Part shown: positions 6,883-14,399 of the stretch, in pieces
Layout: every line of letters begins with the position of its first letter
Numbering within the stretch: the first letter of the stretch is position 1
IMG/VR virus record: IMGVR_UViG_3300032893_000223
Location: 1-29,758 of that record
Reading direction: 5' to 3' (one strand)
DNA length: 29,758 nt
Source: a virus
Made by a program: the position numbers and the translations under genes
Notes under the pieces: model-generated
Told to the model about the DNA's origin: nothing
Database searches by the model: none
The model's input: the letters and a program-made list of their open reading frames with translations, nothing else

Positions 6883-7263
6883 ATGCTAGTACTCTTAAAA
6901 TGCTTAGTTGATGAGCATGTTCAGTTGAATGGTCAAAATAACTATGCTCGAGGTAAACAGGTCTCTGTTGAGCCTATTATTTTTACCAAAAAAGGTCAAG
7001 AGCATTTATTCAATCATATTGATAGTTTTGATCCCTATAAAAAGGGTGCTGAAGGTCTTGCTAAAATGGGTAAGATCAGTATTGAGCTTCAAAAACCTGA
7101 AGATCAATCTAAGAATGTTAAAAAATTGGAAGCTAAACCAGAAAAGCCTGCTAAGGCTAAAGCAGAGAAACCTGCTAAAGTTAAACCAGCTGCAGCTCCC
7201 GCAGCTGCTAAAGCTGAACCTAAACTTGAAGAAGCTAGTGAGCAAAAAGCAGCCAATGCATGA
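6883..7263 (+). CDS. Small head-region protein with Lys/Ala/Pro-rich tail
   Basis: 126 residues; ATG with AAAGGA upstream. The first about 75 residues look like a compact domain (LLKCLVDEHVQLNGQNN, PIIFTKKGQEHLFNHIDSF). Residues about 85-126 are low-complexity and basic, built of KPEKPAKAKAEKPAKVK-type units followed by AAAPAAAKAEPK, resembling histone-H1-like tails. The role is unknown; a head-associated or DNA-contacting protein is possible from the position directly after the capsid gene. The stop overlaps the next start (ATGA at 7260-7263). Confidence 0.75.
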   Translation: MLVLLKCLVDEHVQLNGQNNYARGKQVSVEPIIFTKKGQEHLFNHIDSFDPYKKGAEGLAKMGKISIELQKPEDQSKNVKKLEAKPEKPAKAKAEKPAKVKPAAAPAAAKAEPKLEEASEQKAANA

Positions 7264-7925
7264 CACTACAGGAGATCTTCGATAGAGTAATGATTGAGGC
7301 TGGTCAATTCTTGATCTCATCTGATGAGATTGAATTAGACCAGAGGAAGTTCAAGACTTTAGTTGAACGATCCTTAGCTTACTACTCTCGTTATTCTCCA
7401 GTAGTAGATCACATACTTGTTGATATTGAAAACTCTGAGTCTCGTCAATTTACATTTGACGATACAATGTATAGATACGGAATACCTGATTTTATTGCTG
7501 ATTTAATTCCTATTCGAGTTAGTGGTGTTGTTCCTTACTATTTAAGAGAATACGATAGACCAAGGTCAAATCTTGATATTAAAGTTGAATTTCCTTGGGT
7601 ATATAGAAAACCAGTACTAACTGTTCCTACTAATGCTCAATTTGATATTAAAGCAGTATATAAACATAAATTAAAGAATATTGGTACTGATAAAACTCCC
7701 TTATGGGATGTTGCTACAATCTCTGATGATGACCAGGAATTTATCGATTTAATCACTGGTCGTTTTATGATAGCAGTAGGACGGCAGCGTAGGGCTTTCA
7801 CAATAAATGAGTTACCAATTCAAGTAGATGCTTCTACTTTGGTTAGTGAAGGTCAGGAAAAAGAGAGAACTGCTAAAGAAGAGATACAGAATAATAAGAT
7901 TAAATTTTATCTAAGTTGGGGTTAG
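7260..7925 (+). CDS. Probable neck / head-tail adaptor protein
   Basis: 221 residues. The N-terminal helical region (LQEIFDRVMIEAGQFLI, DQRKFKTLVERSLAYYSRY) resembles the start of T4-type neck proteins (gp13-like), which begin with a helix-rich segment followed by a beta domain. Here the middle contains FTFDDTMYRYGIPDFIADLI and a beta-rich segment. The C-terminus is a charged helix (EGQEKERTAKEEIQNNKIKF). It would bind the portal or neck ring after packaging. The assignment rests on position between capsid and sheath genes and on general resemblance. The start overlaps the preceding stop, so translation is probably coupled. Confidence 0.55.
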   Translation: MTLQEIFDRVMIEAGQFLISSDEIELDQRKFKTLVERSLAYYSRYSPVVDHILVDIENSESRQFTFDDTMYRYGIPDFIADLIPIRVSGVVPYYLREYDRPRSNLDIKVEFPWVYRKPVLTVPTNAQFDIKAVYKHKLKNIGTDKTPLWDVATISDDDQEFIDLITGRFMIAVGRQRRAFTINELPIQVDASTLVSEGQEKERTAKEEIQNNKIKFYLSWG

Positions 7926-7929
7926 TGAG

Positions 7930-8427
7930 TTGCCATTGAGAATACCTGATATCAAAGCACAATTGAAGAGATTTGGTCGAGATCCTGGAAAATATAGTCA
8001 GCTGCCTATCAGAAATCTAGACTCAGTTGCTTCTCCAGGTCTTGGTACTTTGATGTTTAAGACAACTGTGGTTAGTGAGTCTGGAAAAGACAGCTACACA
8101 GCTTACATGCAGTTTTTTGGTATTAAATTTGGTGAGGAAAAAGATCTAAATCTTATTATTCCGGCTAAAGTCAATAATAGACTAATTTATCACGCTAAGC
8201 CGAGTATTAATAATAATCAAGTTCAACTGTATTGCGGTTGCCAAGATTTTAGATTTCGATTTAGTAAGCCTCTTTACGATAATAAAAGCTTAATTGGTAA
8301 CTGGCAGAGATACACACGAGTAACCGATCACTATCCTCCAGTTAATCCTGAAAATTTATGTGGTTACTGTAAACATATTGAATCGTTTTTGATCGCATTA
8401 AAAGCTAGTGGACAAATAACTGACTAA
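7930..8427 (+). CDS. SWIM-type zinc-binding virion-region protein
   Basis: 165 residues, starting with TTG at 7930, 4 bases after the previous stop; no ATG fits. C102-x-C104 (YCGCQDFRF) and C147-K-H149 (CGYCKHIESF) reproduce the SWIM pattern C-x-C-x(n)-C-x-H with n of 42; Cys144 is an extra possible ligand. SWIM fingers bind zinc and mediate DNA or protein contacts. Several phage structural regions carry such a domain with an aromatic residue after the second Cys, as here (DF). The N-terminus is basic (KAQLKRFGRDPGKY). A structural or packaging-associated role is inferred from context only. Confidence 0.7.
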   Translation: MPLRIPDIKAQLKRFGRDPGKYSQLPIRNLDSVASPGLGTLMFKTTVVSESGKDSYTAYMQFFGIKFGEEKDLNLIIPAKVNNRLIYHAKPSINNNQVQLYCGCQDFRFRFSKPLYDNKSLIGNWQRYTRVTDHYPPVNPENLCGYCKHIESFLIALKASGQITD

Positions 8428-8446
8428 CAATATAAGGAGTTAAGTC

Positions 8447-8833
8447 ATGAAAAGCAGAGCTCGCAGAATGATGGAGAATCTTTTAAAAGAAGATGCTCCA
8501 CAAACAAGTGGTGATTTGCAAGCTGGTCCTCAGGGTCAGAATGGTCCTGGTGGTGTTCCTTTTGCTGCACCTGCTGGTGGTGGAAATGAACCTCAACCTA
8601 CAGCTAATAACACTGGTTCACCGGATCTTAAACAGTTGATGGCTGAACACGCTGATCAACCTGATAAAATGGCAGATCTTTTGGATGCAGCTCATGCTAT
8701 GCATGAACGCTACATGGATGAAGCTGACACTGATGTTTACACTCCCCAGTCTCCCGAAGATAAAGAGGCTTGCATGGAGTCAATGGGTAAACTTCATGAA
8801 GCTGGTCTTGCTCTTCGTAAAATTTACACTTAA
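8447..8833 (+). CDS. Hypothetical protein with Gly/Pro-rich linker
   Basis: 128 residues; ATG with AAGGAG upstream. A basic N-terminus (MKSRARRMMENLLKED) leads into a Gly/Pro/Asn-rich flexible region (residues about 18-60), then an acidic helical C-terminus (LKQLMAEHADQPDKMADLL, AAHAMHERYMDEAD). The shape suggests a small structural or assembly protein. An L-x-E-like site (LLKED) near the N-terminus could be a prohead-protease target, but this is speculation. No family recognised. Confidence 0.65.
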   Translation: MKSRARRMMENLLKEDAPQTSGDLQAGPQGQNGPGGVPFAAPAGGGNEPQPTANNTGSPDLKQLMAEHADQPDKMADLLDAAHAMHERYMDEADTDVYTPQSPEDKEACMESMGKLHEAGLALRKIYT

Positions 8834-8844
8834 GAAAGTAAAGT

Positions 8845-9252
8845 ATGAAGGCCAATACGGCTGAAAAAGTATTAGCTCGTGTCCATAGTGTTGCTCTAGC
8901 AGTATTGCAGAGAAATGGCTATGTTAGTATCGAATTAATACTATATAAAGCTGTAAAGAGTGTTCATACTAAAGTCTACGGTGTAGAAGCAGGTGAAGAA
9001 GGAGTTTTACCGGCAGGTAAAATTCAAGCATTAGTAGCAGGTGACACTTTCACTTCTATTGATAATCATCAAGCTGGTACTCTAGAAGAGGGTTGGCTCT
9101 TTACTACCAGTAATCTTATTAATGTTGGTGATTTAGTTCAAATCCAAAGAACTGACCTGAGAGAGCGAAAATATAAAGTGGTTAGTTTACTGGGAGTTGG
9201 AACTACTTTGTCAGTATTTAAAAAGTTTAAATTATCAGCTGCAGGTGGTTAA
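8845..9252 (+). CDS. Putative head-tail connector protein
   Basis: 135 residues. A helical N-terminus (AEKVLARVHSVALAVLQRNG) is followed by a beta-barrel-like region (FTSIDNHQAGTLEEGWLF, VGDLVQIQRTDLRERKYKVV), an arrangement seen in small phage head-closure and tail-joining proteins. The assignment is by position between neck and sheath genes and by this shape, not by a recognised motif. The stop overlaps the next start by one base (TAATG). Confidence 0.5.
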   Translation: MKANTAEKVLARVHSVALAVLQRNGYVSIELILYKAVKSVHTKVYGVEAGEEGVLPAGKIQALVAGDTFTSIDNHQAGTLEEGWLFTTSNLINVGDLVQIQRTDLRERKYKVVSLLGVGTTLSVFKKFKLSAAGG

Positions 9253-9935
9253 TGTCCGATACGGGGATCCCACCAAACAGAAAAATAACTACTCTTTCAG
9301 TTTTAGTTATTGATAATTTGCTGAGTAAGATTCAAAGTGAATTTCCTAATATAAAATTCATTTATGATGACAATCTTTCTTATGAAAGTGCAGTTAATAA
9401 ATTAAGAGCATATAATTTACAAAATGGTATTGAATACGATATCGGTAAGTACCCATTATTTGCTTTTAATAGATCAGTTCTAAGGTATAGTACTGAGGGT
9501 ATTGGTAAGAGATCAGTAGTTGAGACTGCAAATAGGAGACTAGATGCACTCAACAGACCGAAGATAGCTGAGACTTATCATATTCCACATCTTGAGTTCG
9601 ATTTAAACTTCTTGTATTTCACTAAATCAACTCAAAAGATGGAAGAGTTTGAAATAATCTATTTGTCTGAAGATGGAATATCTCAAAATAAAATATTGAC
9701 TTTGGATTTAACACCTGATCTTGGAGGACCTTTAAATTATTATCTTGTTTACAAGCCACTAGATAGTAAAATTATCTCACTTGAGGGTAAATATTATAAG
9801 CAGCTAAATGGTTCACTAGTGGTTCGTGGATTCTTTCCAGTAATTCAAGGTGAGAGTCCAGTTATCTTGCAAATTAAGAAACAGATATATAATTTTATGG
9901 GAAATGTTCTTTGGGAACAGGAAACAATTACCTAA
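9252..9935 (+). CDS. Putative tail completion / sheath terminator protein
   Basis: 227 residues, ATG overlapping the previous stop. Predicted mixed alpha/beta, with LSVLVIDNLLSKIQSEFPN at the N-terminus, then PLFAFNRSVLRY, LEFDLNFLYFTKST and a beta-rich C-terminus (LVVRGFFPVIQG, ending in VLWEQETIT). Proteins of this size just upstream of the sheath gene are usually the tail terminator (T4 gp3 or gp15 type), which caps the tube and sheath at the neck. This is inferred from position; no diagnostic residue is visible. Confidence 0.5.
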   Translation: MSDTGIPPNRKITTLSVLVIDNLLSKIQSEFPNIKFIYDDNLSYESAVNKLRAYNLQNGIEYDIGKYPLFAFNRSVLRYSTEGIGKRSVVETANRRLDALNRPKIAETYHIPHLEFDLNFLYFTKSTQKMEEFEIIYLSEDGISQNKILTLDLTPDLGGPLNYYLVYKPLDSKIISLEGKYYKQLNGSLVVRGFFPVIQGESPVILQIKKQIYNFMGNVLWEQETIT

Positions 9936-9950
9936 GTATCGGAGTTTAAA

Positions 9951-10274
9951 ATGGCTAAAGGCAAAAAACCTGAATCAATCGAAAAGGTTGAGCTTCAAAC
10001 TCTCTCTAAAGACGGTAAGTTGGAAGAGAGCCGAGAAGTTCGCTGGCGTGAGACGGGTAAAAGCATTAAATACTTTGTAGGGAATAGCAAATCCGTTGAA
10101 GCTCCTGAGATGGCTAATCCTGCTAAAGTTATTAGCCGATTAAACCACCAAGTTGTTCTTTGTTATGATGGTGAGGGTATGGTTATTCCTCCGAATGGCC
10201 GTAAATTGATTGCTGATTACAATAAATTAGGACCTCTCCCTCGAGGGATCACAGTTCTCCCCCTTAAGAAATAA
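9951..10274 (+). CDS. Hypothetical small protein upstream of sheath
   Basis: 107 residues; basic N-terminus (MAKGKKPESIEKVELQTL), then a beta-rich core (VRWRETGKSIKYFVG, NHQVVLCYDGEGMVIPPNG) and a C-terminus GPLPRGITVLPLKK. No family recognised. CGGAG lies upstream of the ATG. Its place immediately before the sheath gene suggests a small tail or neck component. Confidence 0.6.
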   Translation: MAKGKKPESIEKVELQTLSKDGKLEESREVRWRETGKSIKYFVGNSKSVEAPEMANPAKVISRLNHQVVLCYDGEGMVIPPNGRKLIADYNKLGPLPRGITVLPLKK

Positions 10275-10290
10275 TTAAAGGAGTTTGGAT

Positions 10291-12285
10291 ATGCAACTAC
10301 CAGCTGGTGATCCTGGCGTTAATATACAGGAAATCAATTTAAGTACATATGTCCCCTCATTTCCTGGTGTTTACGGCGGTATCGTTCTTCAAGCTCGAAG
10401 AGGGCCGGTTAATCAGCCTTTCCTGATTACCAATCAAACCCAACTGCTAAGCGTCTTCACTCCTCTTAATAAAGTAGAGGTGCAGGACGATATTGCTTTC
10501 TTCTCTGCTCTAGCATTTCTCCAACAGTCTAGTACAATATGGTGTGTTCGAGCCTCAAATGGTTCCCTCTACGGTGGTTTGTCTGCACGTACAGCTAGCT
10601 CCGCCTATGAAGCTAATCCTCTTCAAACTGGTTTTAGCGATCCAACTGACTACGTTTTTGACTCTAATCCTGATGTTCCTGCTGTAGCTCAGGAACTAAG
10701 TATTGTATTTTCCCAAATGGGATCATTCTACGATGTAGCTGGTCCGGCTAAAGCTATTCAGCTCTACGATTCTCCAGCTGTTGGTCATTATTTCTGGTTT
10801 AGTGTTACTGGTGGATCAAATGTTCAAACAGACCCAGGTTTGTCTGGAACTGGACATCAAATTAATATCTCTCCTGGATACTCCGCCGCTCTTGTTGCAA
10901 CTGCTTTCAACAATTCTGTTAATAATAATGCCTCTGCTCACTTTATTTCTACTAATGCTACAGCTGGCACAGCGGTGGTCACTAACGTAACTGCAGGTGC
11001 TTGTACTGCAGCTTCTGCTACAGGATCTGCTGCTGCTATTTCGGTTGTAATCGCTGGCTCTAATGCGGTAAATGCTGACGATGAATTGTTTCTTATCTAT
11101 GGTGCAAACCAAGGTGCATGGAATGATTTAATTGCTGTCACAATTACTAATAATTCTGATAATGCTATTTTGGTTCCAGATCCAAACACTTTTGTTATCC
11201 AGGTATTCTATAATGGTGCAACTGCTCCAGTTGAATCGTTTACTTGTTCACGTACGCCTGGTTACAAGGATGGATATGGAAATAACACCTATATCCAAGA
11301 CGCTCTTCTTGGATCAGCCTATATCCGTGGTCTTGATAACGTTGCATTTGCCCCAAATATTCTTCCTAAGAGTCAGCTGACAGCTGTTAATCTTGGAGCA
11401 GGAAGTGATGGAGTAGCTGTAACTGATTCTCAGATGATAATGGCAGTTGATACTCTAAATAATCCCGATACTTACTTGTTAACTTGTCTGCTTGATGGTG
11501 CTCATGCAACTGTAATGTACCAGGAAGAATTGGACAGCATCTGCCAAGAGCGTCAAGATTGTGTAGCACTATTGTCAACTCCATTTGCTGACGAAGCTGC
11601 ATCAAATTATATTAGCTCGATTTTAACTTACCGCAATACCACCTTGAATTTGAACTCGAGCTACTCAGCACTTTACACTCCTGCTCCGTTGATCTTTGAT
11701 CAGTTCAATGATCGTCAGATCTATGTCGGACCAGATGGGTACGCAGGTGCGGCTATTAGCTATAGTGCTTCTAATTTTGAGATTTGGTTCCCCCCAGCTG
11801 GATTCCGTCGTGGTCTATTGAGTAAAGTGTTAGGACTGCGCCGTAACTATACTCCTGGGGAGATAGCTACTCTCTACAATAACGGAATTAATCCAATTCG
11901 ATTTGCGACAGGTAAAGGTATTGTGATTTGGGGTCAAAAAACTCTCTCTTCACTGCCTTCCGCCTTGAATCGATTGAATGTTCGGTTGTTGTTGATCACT
12001 ATTGAACCTGCGATTGCTGAAGCTCTTGAAGACTTCGTTTTTGAGATCAATGATACTGAGACTCAAAATGCAATTACTTCAATCATCTCCAGCTATTTGA
12101 AGAATATTCAAGCAAATCAAGGATTGTATGCGTATACAGTCGTATGTAATGCTTCTAATAATCCTCCTGCTGTTGTTGATAATAATCAATTAGTGGTTCA
12201 AGTTTATGTTCAACCTACTAAAGCAGCTGAATTCATTACTCTTCAGATTATTATCACTGCCACTGGTGTTACGGTTTCGACCTAA
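10291..12285 (+). CDS. Tail sheath protein (T4 gp18-like)
   Basis: 664 residues. The true start is ATG 10291, 7 bases after AAGGAG (10278-10283), not the upstream TTG at 10285. The N-terminus matches contractile sheath proteins: PAGDPGVNIQEINLS, FPGVYGGIVLQARRGPVNQP, FLITNQTQLLSVF. The C-terminal sheath domain is also clear: GIVIWGQKTLSS, LNRLNVRLLLITIEPAIAEA, and a final beta-rich stretch (LVVQVYVQPTKAAEFITLQI) that forms inter-subunit strands in the family. Residues about 160-350 are Ala/Thr/Asn-rich beta segments, probably the surface-exposed insertion domains. The length is close to T4 gp18 (659). It contracts to drive the tube into the host envelope. Confidence 0.93.
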   Translation: MQLPAGDPGVNIQEINLSTYVPSFPGVYGGIVLQARRGPVNQPFLITNQTQLLSVFTPLNKVEVQDDIAFFSALAFLQQSSTIWCVRASNGSLYGGLSARTASSAYEANPLQTGFSDPTDYVFDSNPDVPAVAQELSIVFSQMGSFYDVAGPAKAIQLYDSPAVGHYFWFSVTGGSNVQTDPGLSGTGHQINISPGYSAALVATAFNNSVNNNASAHFISTNATAGTAVVTNVTAGACTAASATGSAAAISVVIAGSNAVNADDELFLIYGANQGAWNDLIAVTITNNSDNAILVPDPNTFVIQVFYNGATAPVESFTCSRTPGYKDGYGNNTYIQDALLGSAYIRGLDNVAFAPNILPKSQLTAVNLGAGSDGVAVTDSQMIMAVDTLNNPDTYLLTCLLDGAHATVMYQEELDSICQERQDCVALLSTPFADEAASNYISSILTYRNTTLNLNSSYSALYTPAPLIFDQFNDRQIYVGPDGYAGAAISYSASNFEIWFPPAGFRRGLLSKVLGLRRNYTPGEIATLYNNGINPIRFATGKGIVIWGQKTLSSLPSALNRLNVRLLLITIEPAIAEALEDFVFEINDTETQNAITSIISSYLKNIQANQGLYAYTVVCNASNNPPAVVDNNQLVVQVYVQPTKAAEFITLQIIITATGVTVST

Positions 12286-12298
12286 TTAAGGAGTTAAT

Positions 12299-12832
12299 AT
12301 GCCACGCCCAACAATAGATCAGGTTCGAGGACTCGGTGACTTTCAGGCATTGTTCAGATGGAATCTGGCGTTCGCTCAGTTTCCTACTGCTATGTCTTCA
12401 CCACCTAGCTCGGATGCTTTAAATCTTCGCTGCCTGACTTCTGATGTTCCTAAGGCTACCCAACAGTCTATGGATATCATAATTCGTGGCCAGAAGGTTA
12501 AACAGCCCGGAATTATGAACTATACTAATACGTACACCATTACGTTCCAGGAAACTGTTGACGTGACTATTCGTAATTTCCTTAAACAGTGGCGTGAAAT
12601 TATTTGGGCAACTGGTTCGGGTGTGGCCGCTGGTCAAAAGTCAGCTCTTACGGCAGTAATCAACCTTTATCAGTTGGATAATCAAGATAATCAAGTATGG
12701 CAGTACAAGCTAACAGGATGTTATCTTGAAGACTATGATCTTGGATCTTTGGACGGAGCAAGTAATGATACTCAAAAACCGAGTATGACTATTAGCTACG
12801 ATTATTTCGAAGATGGAGCACCAGGTTTCTAA
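12299..12832 (+). CDS. Tail tube protein (T4 gp19-like)
   Basis: 177 residues; ATG with AAGGAG 5 bases upstream, 13 bases after the sheath stop, the standard sheath-tube order. The sequence has the gp19 pattern: an N-terminal F-R-W-N-L-A-F strand, [40 protein letters not shown], a helix with KQWREIIW, and a final [14 protein letters not shown] strand. Hexameric rings of this protein form the inner tube through which DNA passes. The length is near T4 gp19 (163). Confidence 0.9.
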   Translation: MPRPTIDQVRGLGDFQALFRWNLAFAQFPTAMSSPPSSDALNLRCLTSDVPKATQQSMDIIIRGQKVKQPGIMNYTNTYTITFQETVDVTIRNFLKQWREIIWATGSGVAAGQKSALTAVINLYQLDNQDNQVWQYKLTGCYLEDYDLGSLDGASNDTQKPSMTISYDYFEDGAPGF

Positions 12833-12971
12833 ATTTCGTCTTTCCGACGGAGCCCTAAACCAGTCTTAAACATTGCTATTAGGCCTTCCACGGAGTTTAA
12901 AGTAATCGTCGCGGGCACTTCCCCGCTTCAATTTGTGAACTCAATATCTGGATTTACAGGGTGTATTAGCA
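12833..12971 (+). promoter_or_regulatory. 139-base intergenic region between tube and baseplate genes
   Basis: The longest non-coding gap in the window, with no ATG in any frame. It holds a small stem CGTC-TTTCC-GACG at 12837-12849, the GC-rich hairpin described separately at 12911-12926, and only a weak SD (AGGGTG) before the next ATG. It probably separates strongly expressed sheath/tube RNA from the baseplate genes. A promoter is not evident. Confidence 0.4.
12911..12934 (+). terminator. Terminator-like GC-rich hairpin after the tail tube gene
   Basis: GCGGG (12911-12915), loop CACTTC, and CCCGC (12922-12926) form a 5-bp all-GC stem followed by TTCAATTT, a weak U-rich tail. It stands out in AT-rich DNA. 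Confidence 0.45.
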
Positions 12972-13454
12972 ATGGCATTCTTAAATGGAATAGATTCAGT
13001 TAGGGCAGTGGAATGGGGTAGGACCTATCTATGGGACATCCAATTCCAAGATCCAACTATTCCTTCTCCATTCAATACCTGGTTTCCTGCTAAAGAAGTA
13101 GAGGAAGAATTAGCTAAGCTTAATTCTCATACTTTTACTTCAGGAATCAGCACTTATAAAATCCCACAAAATACTGAAACACTGAATGTTAAAATAACAT
13201 TCTACGATAACTCCGATTACGACCTGCTTAACTGGCTGGAGAATTGGATTAATACGATTTCATTGAATGGTGGATTTTATGTAGCAACTCTGTCCACTGC
13301 TGCTAAGTTTCTCCAGATAATTAAAATGGATAATGAAAGAAATACGATAGATACTTCTAGCTACTGGGTATATCCCGAGGGGACCCTAACTTACATGGGT
13401 AATAGTGAATCAGGAGCGATTACTTACTCAATGAATTTCGTAATAGTAGGATAA
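12972..13454 (+). CDS. Tube-like baseplate initiator protein (gp54/gp19 fold)
   Basis: 160 residues. The pattern THTFTSG-like segment (HTFTSGISTYKIPQN), then LNVKITFYDNSDYDLLNWLE and W-I-N, resembles the gp19-type tube fold: a strand, a V/I-P turn, a long strand and a helix with NWLENWI. T4 builds its tube on gp48 and gp54, both tube-like. A second tube-like gene just before the gp26-type gene fits such an initiator. The exact T4 counterpart is uncertain because gp54 is longer (320). ATG 12972 has only AGGGTG about 11 bases upstream. Confidence 0.65.
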   Translation: MAFLNGIDSVRAVEWGRTYLWDIQFQDPTIPSPFNTWFPAKEVEEELAKLNSHTFTSGISTYKIPQNTETLNVKITFYDNSDYDLLNWLENWINTISLNGGFYVATLSTAAKFLQIIKMDNERNTIDTSSYWVYPEGTLTYMGNSESGAITYSMNFVIVG

Positions 13455-13456
13455 AA

Positions 13457-14329
13457 ATGAAAGTACAACCGCATAATCAAGAAAATAAACCAGAACCGAA
13501 ACAGCCAAGTATTCGAGATTATTTACCTGAGATCAAACTTAAGGTAGATAGGCTACCATCTAAGGGACTTGCCTATCCCCCTGGTGCGACAATTAAGCAT
13601 CGTCCGTTTACTTTTGGTGAAATAAAGAAGATTAGTCAGTCTCGACTTGATACTAAAGAGAAGTTTGAGTTCATTTTATCGGGAATTGAGTGTAGTTTTG
13701 ATAAATTAGATTTAACTCTTCCTGATTTTATGTATATCGGATTTCTCCGACGAATTTCTACTCTTGGAACCAGCGAGGGTGTTCTTATTGTTAAATGTCC
13801 TCATTGCAAGAAAGATCATAGGGAAAAGATTGAGGTCGGATCTTCGAAGAATCATATTGATTTCAATGACATTAAAGCTGAAGCTCTTCCAGTTATTGTT
13901 GAACTGGCAGATAGAAGAGAATACTATTTTCAACCGATTACTCTTCGTAAATTATTCGAGCTTCTTGATGGAAATAAAGAGGTGAATGATCCTATTCTTT
14001 TGATGGCAGCTCAATGCTCCCTGATAAAAGAGGGTAAAAAAGAATACATTCCTGATATTGAAGAAGTATATAAAATTATTGAAAATGTTCTACCTGAAGA
14101 CGGATTAATGTTGGCTGAGGTTGATGAGTATTTAGCTCATAGTATTAAACCATTGAAATTGATTTGTAAAAATAAACTGGCCGATGATCAGACTTGTGGA
14201 CAAGAGATGTCTGTTGAGCTGGACGGAGGTGACGCTTTGCTGTTACCATTTCGTGGAGATAAAGAGTCTACTCAACGTCGAATTCGGTTTGGCACTAAAG
14301 TGCAACATAAGTCCGGCTCACCTAAATGA
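13457..14329 (+). CDS. Baseplate hub assembly protein (T4 gp26/gp51-type)
   Basis: 290 residues. The N-terminal part contains the family signature DRLPSKGLAYPPGATIKHRP followed by FTFGEIKKIS, typical of T4-baseplate (gp26-like) proteins. A zinc-ribbon pair is visible: Cys114/Cys117 (KCPHCKKDH) and Cys237/Cys247 (LICKNK, QTCGQEM). Family members assemble the hub and probably act as chaperones for the tape measure, matching the position immediately before the tape measure gene. T4 gp26 is shorter (208). The stop is 2 bases before the micro-ORF at 14331. Confidence 0.78.
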   Translation: MKVQPHNQENKPEPKQPSIRDYLPEIKLKVDRLPSKGLAYPPGATIKHRPFTFGEIKKISQSRLDTKEKFEFILSGIECSFDKLDLTLPDFMYIGFLRRISTLGTSEGVLIVKCPHCKKDHREKIEVGSSKNHIDFNDIKAEALPVIVELADRREYYFQPITLRKLFELLDGNKEVNDPILLMAAQCSLIKEGKKEYIPDIEEVYKIIENVLPEDGLMLAEVDEYLAHSIKPLKLICKNKLADDQTCGQEMSVELDGGDALLLPFRGDKESTQRRIRFGTKVQHKSGSPK

Positions 14330-14330
14330 T

Positions 14331-14399
14331 ATGGATTTTGCTGAAGTTAAATTTTTAAATGACCGCTTACTTAAGCATTTGAAAGGTCAAACAGAATAA
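14331..14399 (+). CDS. 22-codon micro-ORF between hub protein and tape measure
   Basis: ATG at 14331, one base after the gp26-type stop, encodes MDFAEVKFLNDRLLKHLKGQ plus two residues, a basic amphipathic helix. Its stop overlaps the tape measure ATG (TAATG). It fills exactly the space between the two genes and probably carries ribosomes onto the tape measure, whose nearest AAAGG is too far away. Its frame is +1 to the upstream gene and is open back to about 14184, so a frameshifted extension of the chaperone, as in lambda G/GT, is an alternative. No SD of its own is clear. Confidence 0.45.
   Translation: MDFAEVKFLNDRLLKHLKGQTE

Noticed and set aside
14184-14399. 71-codon frame overlapping the end of the gp26-type gene
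   Set aside because: Its first two thirds overlap a real gene and look non-protein-like; only the last 22 codons (from ATG 14331) are kept. No slippery site was found in the overlap.
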